A stretch of 64,000 bases of DNA, from NCBI GenBank assembly GCA_020444275.1, contig JAHLLG010000001.1, positions 1,321,976 through 1,385,975 on the forward strand, given 5' to 3'. This document shows, piece after piece, positions 47,172 to 55,114 of this stretch. The stretch comes from Bacteroidota bacterium (GTDB taxonomy: Bacteria > Bacteroidota > Bacteroidia > Bacteroidales > UBA12077). How positions within the stretch are numbered: the stretch's first letter is position 1; every line of letters starts with the position of its first letter. Position numbers and translations under genes: made by a program. The notes under the pieces are model-generated. The model ran no database searches and had not been told where the DNA came from. It was given only the letters and a program-made list of their open reading frames with translations.

Positions 47172-48374
47172 TTATTCACTGGTCATGATAAACAATGGTT
47201 GTAACTCGAAACTTTTATAAAAAGGTCTTAATCTTTCGGTGTTATAGTATTTCTTAATGTTCACCACTTTTTTCGAACCCACAACAACCTCTATGGGTAG
47301 ATTATCATAACGACCATTTTTTAAAGCTACCAATCGTCCATGAATACCTTTAAGTATTAAATCTAAAGCTAGGTTTCCATAAGCCATCGGAACAATAGAA
47401 TCGATTGCATCAGGATCGCCACCACGAACCAGGTAACCTAATTTCTGATTGATAACTCCTATTGGCCTTCCTTTACAACAGTTAGCCGAATGTTCTTTCA
47501 ATTTTGCAGAAACCAAATCGCCAATTCCGCCCAGTTTTGCATGTCCGTAAGCATCTTTTATATCATTTTCGAAAATCATTTCTCCACCCTTAAACATGGA
47601 GCCTTCAGAAACTAAAACCACAGAATATTTACTTGGATTGTTTTCTCGGTCTTCAATAAGCAGCTCAGTTAGATTTTCGATATTGAATTTATACTCAGGA
47701 ATTACACAACGATTGGCAGCACCGGCCATAGTGGGTAACATGGCAGTAAATCCGGCATAACGACCAAATACTTCGAGTACCATAAAGCGTTCATGCGAAC
47801 CGGCACTTGTTCTCAGGTTATTCGTCATTTGAATGGTTCTTGTTACGCAGGTGCTAAAACCAATACAGTAATCTGTTCCCGGAACATCGTTATCCATAGT
47901 TTTTGGTATGGCAACCACTTTAAATCCTTCCTGATACAATCTAACAGCATAACTTAATGTGTCATCGCCACCAATGGGGATTAAATATTCAATGCCCAGA
48001 AATTCAAGATTTTTTAAAACTTCCGGGGTTAAATCATTTCGCGGCTTATTGTATTTTTCTTTTAAATGTTCGGGGACATTCCAGCTTGCTACCCGGCTTG
48101 GATTTGTTCTGGATGAGTGTAAAAATGTTCCTCCTGATCGCCCTGATTTGTTTACACGATGTTCGGTAAGTATCTCGTAACACTCCGAATTGTCGGCTTT
48201 TTTATCACGAACCATATCTACTAATCCGAGCCAACCCCTGCGAATTCCTATTACTTCAAAACCTTCGCGCAAAGCTCTTATAGTTACTGCACGTATTGCA
48301 GGATTTAAACCGGGCACATCGCCACCACCGGTTAAAATAGCAATTTTACCTTTATGTTTCTCTTTTTTTGCCAT
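47172..48374 (-). CDS. 6-phosphofructokinase, probably PPi-dependent
   Basis: Phosphorylates fructose 6-phosphate in glycolysis. 400 residues from the Met before AKKEKHKGK; an upstream extension of 15 codons is unlikely to be translated. Motifs: GGGDVPGLN (16-24), GGDDT (135-139), PKTMDND (157-163), and GRYAGF. In ATP-dependent enzymes the second motif is GGDGS and the third PGTIDND; Asp in place of Gly and Lys in place of Gly are the hallmarks of pyrophosphate-dependent PFK, which would make the step reversible. This is inference from two positions. Confidence 0.9.
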   Translation of the reverse strand: MAKKEKHKGKIAILTGGGDVPGLNPAIRAVTIRALREGFEVIGIRRGWLGLVDMVRDKKADNSECYEILTEHRVNKSGRSGGTFLHSSRTNPSRVASWNVPEHLKEKYNKPRNDLTPEVLKNLEFLGIEYLIPIGGDDTLSYAVRLYQEGFKVVAIPKTMDNDVPGTDYCIGFSTCVTRTIQMTNNLRTSAGSHERFMVLEVFGRYAGFTAMLPTMAGAANRCVIPEYKFNIENLTELLIEDRENNPSKYSVVLVSEGSMFKGGEMIFENDIKDAYGHAKLGGIGDLVSAKLKEHSANCCKGRPIGVINQKLGYLVRGGDPDAIDSIVPMAYGNLALDLILKGIHGRLVALKNGRYDNLPIEVVVGSKKVVNIKKYYNTERLRPFYKSFELQPLFIMTSE

Positions 48375-48449
48375 AGCTTTTGATTTAATGCTTGTTTGGA
48401 AAGAACAAGTAAAATACAAAAAAAAGAAACCAAAGTAAAGAGGAGTGGA

Positions 48450-48761
48450 TTAACTTTTTAAGAAATAATCGAGTAGAAATTCTGCAGCGAAATAAATTAA
48501 GCCAATTACTACAAGTGTAATAAACCCTGAAATGAGAAAAGATTTTTGTCTATCCTGTTTAATTTTTGCTTTTATTCTATTTTTGTATAACTCCAGCTCT
48601 TTTTCAGAAAATTGGTTGCGGTCATGAAAGGAATGGTATTCCGATTTAATTTTTGATACAGCTTGTTTCAACTCTTTATATCTGGCTCGATGCAATTTTA
48701 GTATCGAACGGTTGTACTGTATTCTTTGGATAGCATCTAGTGCATGGCCGGCAAAACTCAT
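48450..48761 (-). CDS. Small protein with C-terminal membrane anchor
   Basis: 103 residues. A charged, probably helical N-terminal part (RIQYNRSILKLHRARYKELK, about 75 residues) is followed by one transmembrane helix (SGFITLVVIGLIYFAAEFLL). It starts three bases after the potassium-channel gene and is surely in the same operon, so it may be a partner of the channel. No recognised family. Confidence 0.65.
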   Translation of the reverse strand: MSFAGHALDAIQRIQYNRSILKLHRARYKELKQAVSKIKSEYHSFHDRNQFSEKELELYKNRIKAKIKQDRQKSFLISGFITLVVIGLIYFAAEFLLDYFLKS

Positions 48762-48764
48762 AAT

Positions 48765-50516
48765 CTATCGTAATATTTTACGCACAAAAGCAACAGTAAA
48801 GTAACTCATCATAAATACACCTGTGAACCCTGCGCAACCGGCAATGAGTCGAAATAAGGTACCCTGCGGTAAAATGTCACCATATCCAACTGTAAAATAG
48901 GATATTGCAGAGAAATAGGCAGCTGTACCGAAGTTTTCAAAAAATGTACTATTTTCAGCTAAAGGAGATAGGTGATTATCGCTTACATATGGAATTAGGG
49001 TGAATAATGTACTAAAAATGAAAATCATGATGATATTGCTAAATATTACACGAACAGGTGATGTTGCATATAAACCCATTCTATCGAATATTAACATCTT
49101 AAATGCGTATACAGGATATTGCCAAAAGAAAGAATAATTATGCTTTTTTATCGATTCATGAAGAACTGCTTTGGCCTCATTTCTTTTAAACTGGATATAA
49201 GCCTTATCTTCATCATCATATTGTCCTGCACTATTAAAATTTTCTTTTAAGATTCTAAACTGTTCAGCTTTTTCTCTTAGACTTGTATCTTTCTGATTAT
49301 AGATTAGTTTTAACACATTATTTTCACGCCAGTCCAGATAAACTCTTCCGATTAATCGCATTCCTGAGAAATTAATGGTATCAATATCCAGTGAAAAGTC
49401 ATAAGGCATGATATCAATAATATCGCGAGCAACTGTATCTGACAAATCAATATAATTACATTGGGAGATTCTTAAATCCACATAATAATCAAGGTGACAA
49501 GATTTAAGTGATAACTCTTTAATGTGTGCATTATTAAAGCTTAAGTTACCTTTGCCAAAATCTGCATTATCAAGTATTAGCAGGCTGTTATCTAATTCGG
49601 TTTGCTCAAAAGAGATATTACCATCTCCCCAAATTGATTTGCGGAAAGTTATTTTACCTCCTTTGTGCTGTGCTGCTTCGAACGATTTTTCTCCGTTACC
49701 AAAAACCGCTCGGTTAAAACTAACCTTGGCATCGGCAAATTCAGTGGTTCTGAAATCGACTTTACCATTGCCAAATTCGGTTCGTTCAAAAATTAGTTCT
49801 TTGCAATGGAAACGTGCAAAATGAAATCCGATTTTTCCTTCTCCAAACCGGGCAACTTTAAATGATACCCGGTTCGATTGAAATACAGTATTCACAAATG
49901 TTACATCACCATCGTTAAATTCGGTATTCATAAAAAGTATGTTTCCTTCACCAAAACTGGCATCTTGAAAGTTTTTATGTCCGCTTCCAAACCACGAGTT
50001 TTTAAAATTTACTTCTCCATTACCAAAATCAACATTTGAAAAATCGACGTTACCATCGTTAAAATAGGTATAGCTGAAGTTAACACCGCCTTGATTAAAT
50101 TTTACTGCCTGAAAAATAGTTGCACCATTTAAAAAATGAGCATTTTCAAAATTTTCATATTCATCATCAAATTCTGCAAACGAGAAATCGGTAGCAACAC
50201 GTGAATCAAAAAATGTTTTAAAAGCCGAGAATTGATATAATTTAATGTAACTTTTTTTCTCAATATTCCTGCTCTCCCGATAGTCTGCCAGCGAGAAATT
50301 CTCGATGTAACAATAATCCAGGTTAACCGGCTGTTGCTGATCAATTAATGCATATACCTCTTCTTTATCTATAAAACCGCACTCAACGTAGGCAATTTCT
50401 TTTTTATTTTCGTCTAAAAATGAGATGGCAGCTGTATTATCGTATTTTTTTCCTGATTCCGTTAAAAAAGGTTTATCAGTAATTTTAACTTTATAATTGA
50501 AATAATTCCTGATCAT
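48765..50516 (-). CDS. Two-TM potassium channel with an 18-unit dodecapeptide-repeat domain
   Basis: 583 residues. The C-terminal ~110 residues form a 2-TM ion channel: helix RVIFSNIIMIFIFSTLFTLI, pore helix AAYFSAISYF, selectivity filter TVGYGD (542-547) and a second helix. Residues 116-331 are 18 consecutive 12-residue repeats without a single insertion or deletion, pattern FxxGxVxFxxTx, e.g. FGNGKVDFRTTE. A helical linker (~395-460) joins the two parts. The repeat is related in spirit to pentapeptide-repeat solenoids but has a different period. Probable regulated potassium efflux or uptake; the ligand of the repeat domain is unknown. Confidence 0.88.
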   Translation of the reverse strand: MIRNYFNYKVKITDKPFLTESGKKYDNTAAISFLDENKKEIAYVECGFIDKEEVYALIDQQQPVNLDYCYIENFSLADYRESRNIEKKSYIKLYQFSAFKTFFDSRVATDFSFAEFDDEYENFENAHFLNGATIFQAVKFNQGGVNFSYTYFNDGNVDFSNVDFGNGEVNFKNSWFGSGHKNFQDASFGEGNILFMNTEFNDGDVTFVNTVFQSNRVSFKVARFGEGKIGFHFARFHCKELIFERTEFGNGKVDFRTTEFADAKVSFNRAVFGNGEKSFEAAQHKGGKITFRKSIWGDGNISFEQTELDNSLLILDNADFGKGNLSFNNAHIKELSLKSCHLDYYVDLRISQCNYIDLSDTVARDIIDIMPYDFSLDIDTINFSGMRLIGRVYLDWRENNVLKLIYNQKDTSLREKAEQFRILKENFNSAGQYDDEDKAYIQFKRNEAKAVLHESIKKHNYSFFWQYPVYAFKMLIFDRMGLYATSPVRVIFSNIIMIFIFSTLFTLIPYVSDNHLSPLAENSTFFENFGTAAYFSAISYFTVGYGDILPQGTLFRLIAGCAGFTGVFMMSYFTVAFVRKILR

Positions 50517-50603
50517 TTTCTGATTTTTCTCAAATTAATCCAAATATAATAAAAATACAGAAAGACCTTACTATTAAAATGTTTATAGTTCGATGTTACT
50601 TCT

Positions 50604-51392
50604 TTACTGGTGCGATTGCTTAAGAAACTTATATATAATAGTTTGATTTGAAATTAAGTAATTGGCAAAATCCTTAGCCCATAACTGATATGTAATTTCT
50701 GAAGGATGAACTCCGTCGCTGAATAAATCTGACTGATTGAGTTGCTCATATTTTTCTAACCAGTCTTTCATTTTTATTACTTTGTGATTAAAGAATATCT
50801 CCGGAGACCTGGAGACAAAATCGTATAAGCTTTTTCTCAGAATCTCTGTTAAGGTTCCCAAACTTACTTTCAAAGGGTATGAGAATGCAGGAAAATCTTT
50901 GATTGGTGGCATATTTAAAAATACAATTGGAACATTGTATTGATTCTGTAGTATTGAAGTTAATTTTTTGATATGTTTTGTCCAACGGATAGGGCTACGG
51001 AGTGCAAATGTATCGTTTCCTCCCACACCGATAATTATTAAATCAACTCTGTTTTCAGTAATTGATGGAATGATTTGTTTCGTAATTTGATTTACGGTTA
51101 AGCCTCTTTTGGCATAAACTTTCCAGTGGATTTGCACCTTTAGTTTTGCAGATAATTCTTCTGCTAATGTTCCGGCAAAACTGGTTTCATGTTTGTGTGA
51201 ACCTACTCCAGCCATGGTGCTTTCGCCAATAATGAGTATTTGCTTTGATTCTTTACAATTATTCCCAACAATTCCAGAATCGCCTTCAGCCTGTGGTAAC
51301 TTTCTTACTTTATGTTGGATAATCATACCCCGGATATATAAAAATGGTAGTAAAGGAATTATTAAAATTAAAATAAGAAAGTAGGTTATCAT
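50604..51392 (-). CDS. SGNH/GDSL hydrolase, membrane-anchored
   Basis: 262 residues with an N-terminal membrane helix (MITYFLILILIIPLLPFLYI). SGNH blocks are visible: GESTMAGVGS with the Ser nucleophile (~57), GVGGND with the Asn (~122-127), and DGVHPS with the Asp and His (~231-236). The family includes esterases, lipases and acyltransferases on sugars. It is monocistronic. A carbohydrate or lipid acyl substrate is likely but unknown. Confidence 0.88.
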   Translation of the reverse strand: MITYFLILILIIPLLPFLYIRGMIIQHKVRKLPQAEGDSGIVGNNCKESKQILIIGESTMAGVGSHKHETSFAGTLAEELSAKLKVQIHWKVYAKRGLTVNQITKQIIPSITENRVDLIIIGVGGNDTFALRSPIRWTKHIKKLTSILQNQYNVPIVFLNMPPIKDFPAFSYPLKVSLGTLTEILRKSLYDFVSRSPEIFFNHKVIKMKDWLEKYEQLNQSDLFSDGVHPSEITYQLWAKDFANYLISNQTIIYKFLKQSHQ

Positions 51393-51467
51393 TCGTGCCA
51401 GTTTGAGTTGTTTTTAGATGGATTTATTCGACTTTAATACTATATTTTTAATTTCAAATTTTAACGC

Positions 51468-52403
51468 TCAGTTCTTATGTAAAAGAAATGTGAATGGAAT
51501 AGATAATCTTTTTCTCCAGGAATCTTCTGAATGATCTGCTCCTTCGAATTTTAAGGTTTTCCAGTTCTTGCCGGAGTAACCTTTTATTATCATAATAGAA
51601 TCAATTCGTTGTTGATATGGTTCATACAAAGAATCTAATGTTTCTGTTCCGTAATCAAAATATATTTTATGATTATCTGGTTCAGGAAGATTATTTTGAA
51701 GGTAATCCATAAATTTATTAGGAATTGGATTATGCTTATTTGTAAATATTCCTGTCCAGTGCGATGACAAACAAGCTGCACCTCCAAATATTTCCGGGTA
51801 TTCACAAATTGCATACATAGAGATAAGCCCTCCCATACTCGATCCTGCAACAAACGTACTTTTTAAATCAGGTTGGGTTGAATAGTTTTTATCAATATAA
51901 GGTTTTAATTCATTCACTATGAATTTTAAATAATTGTCGGATAAAGGGCCATTGCCATATAATATTTCTTCAGTATATATTTTACTAATTGAATCAAGAA
52001 ATTCATCAGAAAGCTTTTCAAATGGTTTTTGAGGAAAATAATCACTATGTCTTCCTTTTCCTGAGTTCCATATTCCAACTACAATACATTCTTTAATATC
52101 CGGATTTTTAAATAGAGCACTTAATGTTTCATCAACTCCCCATTCTTGTTTATTCCATGTAATTGACGAATCGAAAAGCATTTGTCCATCATGCATATAT
52201 AATACTGCATATTTTTTATTTGCATTATAATCCTTGGGAAGCCAAATATCAATATTCCGGGAAGAAATATATTTAGATTTGAAATTCTCAACTCGGTCAA
52301 TGGTTCCTTCTGAAACTTTAGGTTTTGGCATCTTATTATCTTTGTTTTTATAAGTAAAACTACAGAGAATTGTTATAATTAATATTTTGATTAGTATTTT
52401 CAT
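51468..52403 (-). CDS. Alpha/beta-hydrolase, putative esterase (esterase D/enterochelin esterase-like)
   Basis: 311 residues with an N-terminal signal or anchor. The fold begins at YAVLYMHDGQMLFD (~68-81) and the nucleophile elbow GSSMGG is at ~194-199; an Asp and the His in FEGADHSEDSW (~290) complete the triad. This matches the Fes/esterase-D group that cleaves acyl or enterobactin-type esters, or carbohydrate esters. The next gene upstream is a GNAT in the same direction but 135 bases away. Confidence 0.85.
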   Translation of the reverse strand: MKILIKILIITILCSFTYKNKDNKMPKPKVSEGTIDRVENFKSKYISSRNIDIWLPKDYNANKKYAVLYMHDGQMLFDSSITWNKQEWGVDETLSALFKNPDIKECIVVGIWNSGKGRHSDYFPQKPFEKLSDEFLDSISKIYTEEILYGNGPLSDNYLKFIVNELKPYIDKNYSTQPDLKSTFVAGSSMGGLISMYAICEYPEIFGGAACLSSHWTGIFTNKHNPIPNKFMDYLQNNLPEPDNHKIYFDYGTETLDSLYEPYQQRIDSIMIIKGYSGKNWKTLKFEGADHSEDSWRKRLSIPFTFLLHKN

Positions 52404-52538
52404 ATTGATTATTTAGAAGGAATAAATAGCATTAAACAGATACACTAATTTATATAAAATCTCAGAGAATTATATCTTAGCATATAAAAGTTCTGATGGT
52501 AATTGAGCGATTATTGATTTTAGAAAGTAACAAAATAT

Positions 52539-53045
52539 CTACTTTACATTAAGCTTCCAAAGTAATAAATCATCTTTTTCCGATACTTGAACAAAGTTGT
52601 TTTTCTCTAAAACGCGCCAGGATGCAATATTGTCTTTATCTGTAGAAGCTTTTACTTTTTTTATACCCGGTTCATTAGCAGCCCAATTAATAATTCCTTT
52701 AACTGCTTCAGTCATATAGCCTTTGCCCTGGAATTCGCTATAGGTGCCATATCCAATTTCAACTTCACCATTGGCATCGGGCTCACCATAAAAGCATATA
52801 TCTCCAACCATTTTATTTTCTTTTTTAGAAATGATAGTCCAAATTGTATAGTACAAATAGTTTTTTGATGCATCTGCCACACCGGGAAGAATATTTTTTT
52901 CGAGTGCTTCTTTTAGTTCTGCAGGGATAATTCTTTGCATCGGAGACAAGCCCAACTCACGTTCTAAGCTATTATCTGCCCTGATATACTTTACTAATTG
53001 GTTGTATGTTAACGGTTTTAATATAAACCTTTTTGTTTCTGTCAT
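52539..53045 (-). CDS. GNAT-family N-acetyltransferase (RimJ/RimL type)
   Basis: 168 residues covering one GNAT domain. The acetyl-CoA motif is EIGYGTYSEFQGKGYMTEAVKGII, preceded by the MVGDICFYG strand and followed by KVKASTDKDNIASWRVLEKNNF, typical of RimJ/RimL-like members that acetylate proteins, amino acids or antibiotics. The substrate cannot be assigned. It stands alone on the minus strand. Confidence 0.88.
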   Translation of the reverse strand: MTETKRFILKPLTYNQLVKYIRADNSLERELGLSPMQRIIPAELKEALEKNILPGVADASKNYLYYTIWTIISKKENKMVGDICFYGEPDANGEVEIGYGTYSEFQGKGYMTEAVKGIINWAANEPGIKKVKASTDKDNIASWRVLEKNNFVQVSEKDDLLLWKLNVK

Positions 53046-53149
53046 CTCAAATTTATTAATTGGTATTATTTTATGAGAATAACTGTAAAAGTAAACTAAA
53101 ATATGATTTTATCAGAGTACAAAAAGATGCGAGATTATGGGTATTTCTA

Positions 53150-53536
53150 TTATTCATGAATTCTTATCCATTCAATTGTATTTTCATCTTTCATTTTTAC
53201 AACCAGGGTTTTAGTATGCAGGGGCCAAGAAAAGAGTCGTTTTTGCCTTATCATGTAATATAAGTAGTTTGTGTCTTCTCTATAATAGGATGGTTGTCCA
53301 AGTAATTCCAATACTTCATCTCTTGTAAGTGTACGTATGGTATCGTTGTATACTATGTCATTCACCATACGATCGCGGTATGGATAATCTTTGCCTTCCT
53401 TAGTTTGCCATTTTTGTTGGTCAAACTTTATTTCATTCTGACACTTATTTTTGGCATATTGCCTTTCCTTTTCTTTTTGGTTGTGGCACGAAATAATGCC
53501 AATAAATACTAAAAGTGAGATAAGTTTTATTTTCAT
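53150..53536 (-). CDS. Small lipoprotein of unknown function
   Basis: 128 residues, lipobox ISC (~residue 17). A Lys/Glu-rich region precedes DEVLELLGQPSYYREDTNYLYYMI, which resembles the BamE/SmpA-OmlA fold (xxVxxLLGxPxxxxxxxxWxY). Distant similarity only. Low-complexity AT-rich surroundings; no operon partner. Confidence 0.65.
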   Translation of the reverse strand: MKIKLISLLVFIGIISCHNQKEKERQYAKNKCQNEIKFDQQKWQTKEGKDYPYRDRMVNDIVYNDTIRTLTRDEVLELLGQPSYYREDTNYLYYMIRQKRLFSWPLHTKTLVVKMKDENTIEWIRIHE

Positions 53537-53655
53537 AACTCTATCTTTTAAGTATACAATAATTAGTATTATAACGAATTATTTTTTGCAATAGTGCTAT
53601 CTCTAACGTAATAATTAACAGCCTGCAATTTCAAAGCCAGCTCTAACCAAAAGGT

Positions 53656-54444
53656 TTATCTCAAACTACTTAAGTTTATATGTGTTCCAATGGAAAAATG
53701 CAATGAAGTATAGTTAAACTTTTCATTTTTAATACCCCTGTTCAGGTCAATACCTTCAAAAGATTTTAATTCAATGAGGTAGCTGAATCCAACTTTAGCA
53801 TATACTTTTATAATCGGTGTGCCCACCCTAAAAAAACCGTGTGGTTCAAAACTAATATTGTCAAATGCTATGCTATTAGTTTCATTATTTATCTCAGGAT
53901 ATGTTAGCTGAAAACTGGTATAATTAAGTCTTAAGCTCCATCCATATTCAAAATTGTGTTTGATCTTTTTTCTGCCAATATTACCCTGAATAAAAGCATT
54001 ATAATAATTACTTTTCATATCCTCAATATTATCGATAGCATTTCCAATTCCGCAACCAAGAAATGCCTCTAATTTCCAATCTGATTTTAATAAATCATAT
54101 TTTCCAATTGCCAGGTCCATATTTTTATGTGCAAACTCACCAACATCGTACTCTGTTTGAAAATAGGATGAAGATCTGGATGTATTATCAGTAGTAAAAA
54201 AATCGTAGTAACCGGAAAAGTTATAAAAAGAAAAATTACCATTAAATTGTAACGCATAGTTATCAGAGAACGCGTAATTACCTGAAAAATGAATGCTGTT
54301 TGTGCTGGCACCTGCTGATAATTGAATGTCACCTTTTTCATCATGTAAAGGAGCATCGGGCATTATTGGAATATACATTGTTGAGCAGGAGCAGAGCTGT
54401 GTAACTAGAATTAATGTGATAAGTTTATAGATATCTTTTCTCAT
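53656..54444 (-). CDS. Outer-membrane beta-barrel lipoprotein, unknown function
   Basis: About 262 residues from the Met before RKDIYK. A lipobox (QLCSCS, ~residue 20) is followed by beta-strand pattern with SIHFSGNYAFSDNYALQFNGNFSFYNFSGYYDFF and later WSLRLNYTSFQL. The alternation suggests a barrel or a beta-sheet surface protein. No domain recognised. The nearest gene on either side is on the same strand but spaced by over 100 bases. Confidence 0.65.
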   Translation of the reverse strand: MRKDIYKLITLILVTQLCSCSTMYIPIMPDAPLHDEKGDIQLSAGASTNSIHFSGNYAFSDNYALQFNGNFSFYNFSGYYDFFTTDNTSRSSSYFQTEYDVGEFAHKNMDLAIGKYDLLKSDWKLEAFLGCGIGNAIDNIEDMKSNYYNAFIQGNIGRKKIKHNFEYGWSLRLNYTSFQLTYPEINNETNSIAFDNISFEPHGFFRVGTPIIKVYAKVGFSYLIELKSFEGIDLNRGIKNEKFNYTSLHFSIGTHINLSSLR

Positions 54445-54554
54445 AATCATAATTTTCTAATTTAAAGATACTATTTTTTTACTGGTCTTTTATAGAAAGA
54501 ATGTGAGTGATTGCGGTTAGATTGTATGGGATGAAAATTTATGGTTTTTATAAA

Positions 54555-54809
54555 CTAGATTATATCAACAGTAATTAACCTATACGTATTTGAGTTTACG
54601 GTTAGCCGAATTCCCTGGTCAGGATTTGCAATATAATAGTTTTTACCTTTTTTCAAATATAATTTTTCGGGTGTTTCTTCTAATATGTGAATTACAAATT
54701 CTTCAATCTGTTTATTGGTAAGTTTTTTTCTCAGTTTTTTATTTACTCTCTCATACACAAGATCTGTATAGCAAATATTATTTATGATTTCTGATTTTGT
54801 TATATTCAT
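54555..54809 (-). CDS. DUF3781-family small protein
   Basis: 84 residues, no signal peptide, ordered. EFVIHILEETPEKLYLKKGKNYYI, followed by NPDQGIRLTVNSNTYRLITVD, is the DUF3781 pattern. Function unknown. An exact -7 box is only 17 bases upstream of the ATG, so the mRNA leader is very short. Confidence 0.8.
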   Translation of the reverse strand: MNITKSEIINNICYTDLVYERVNKKLRKKLTNKQIEEFVIHILEETPEKLYLKKGKNYYIANPDQGIRLTVNSNTYRLITVDII

Positions 54810-55114
54810 TCTGTTTATTAAAACACAAATGTAAAGAGTGCTTCGTACAATTTAAAGAATTAAGTTGCAGGTTTCATCTAAACCTGCCAGCATAAAAATA
54901 GAAATAATATTGTATTCTGTTTTATTATTTTAAAAAATAACCAACAGCAAGCGAATGAATTTAGGTTTAATAATAGTATTTTGATATGTCATAAAATAAT
55001 CAGTATAGCTAAACAATTTAAACTTTAAAACGTTAGGAAAGGGAAATTAATCACCATTGTAACTGCAATTTGTCTTAATTTTAGTACCTTTAAAGATGAT
55101 TGACACTTCATTTT
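54810..55114. other. Intergenic region upstream of the hybrid kinase gene
   Basis: 305 bases. It holds the minus-strand -7 box (54826-54833) and a perfect 8-base inverted repeat GCAGGTTT / AAACCTGC around a 5-base loop near 54869-54889, with no T-run after it. TACCTTTA at ~55085 is one mismatch from a -7 box for the kinase gene. No ORF. Confidence 0.55.
54826..54833 (-). promoter_or_regulatory. -7 box for the DUF3781 gene
   Basis: TACATTTG, exact TAnnTTTG on the minus strand, 17 bases before the ATG. Confidence 0.55.

Noticed and set aside
48765..50516. Ordinary pentapeptide-repeat protein
   Set aside because: The period is exactly 12, not 5, with no A(D/N)Lxx pattern.
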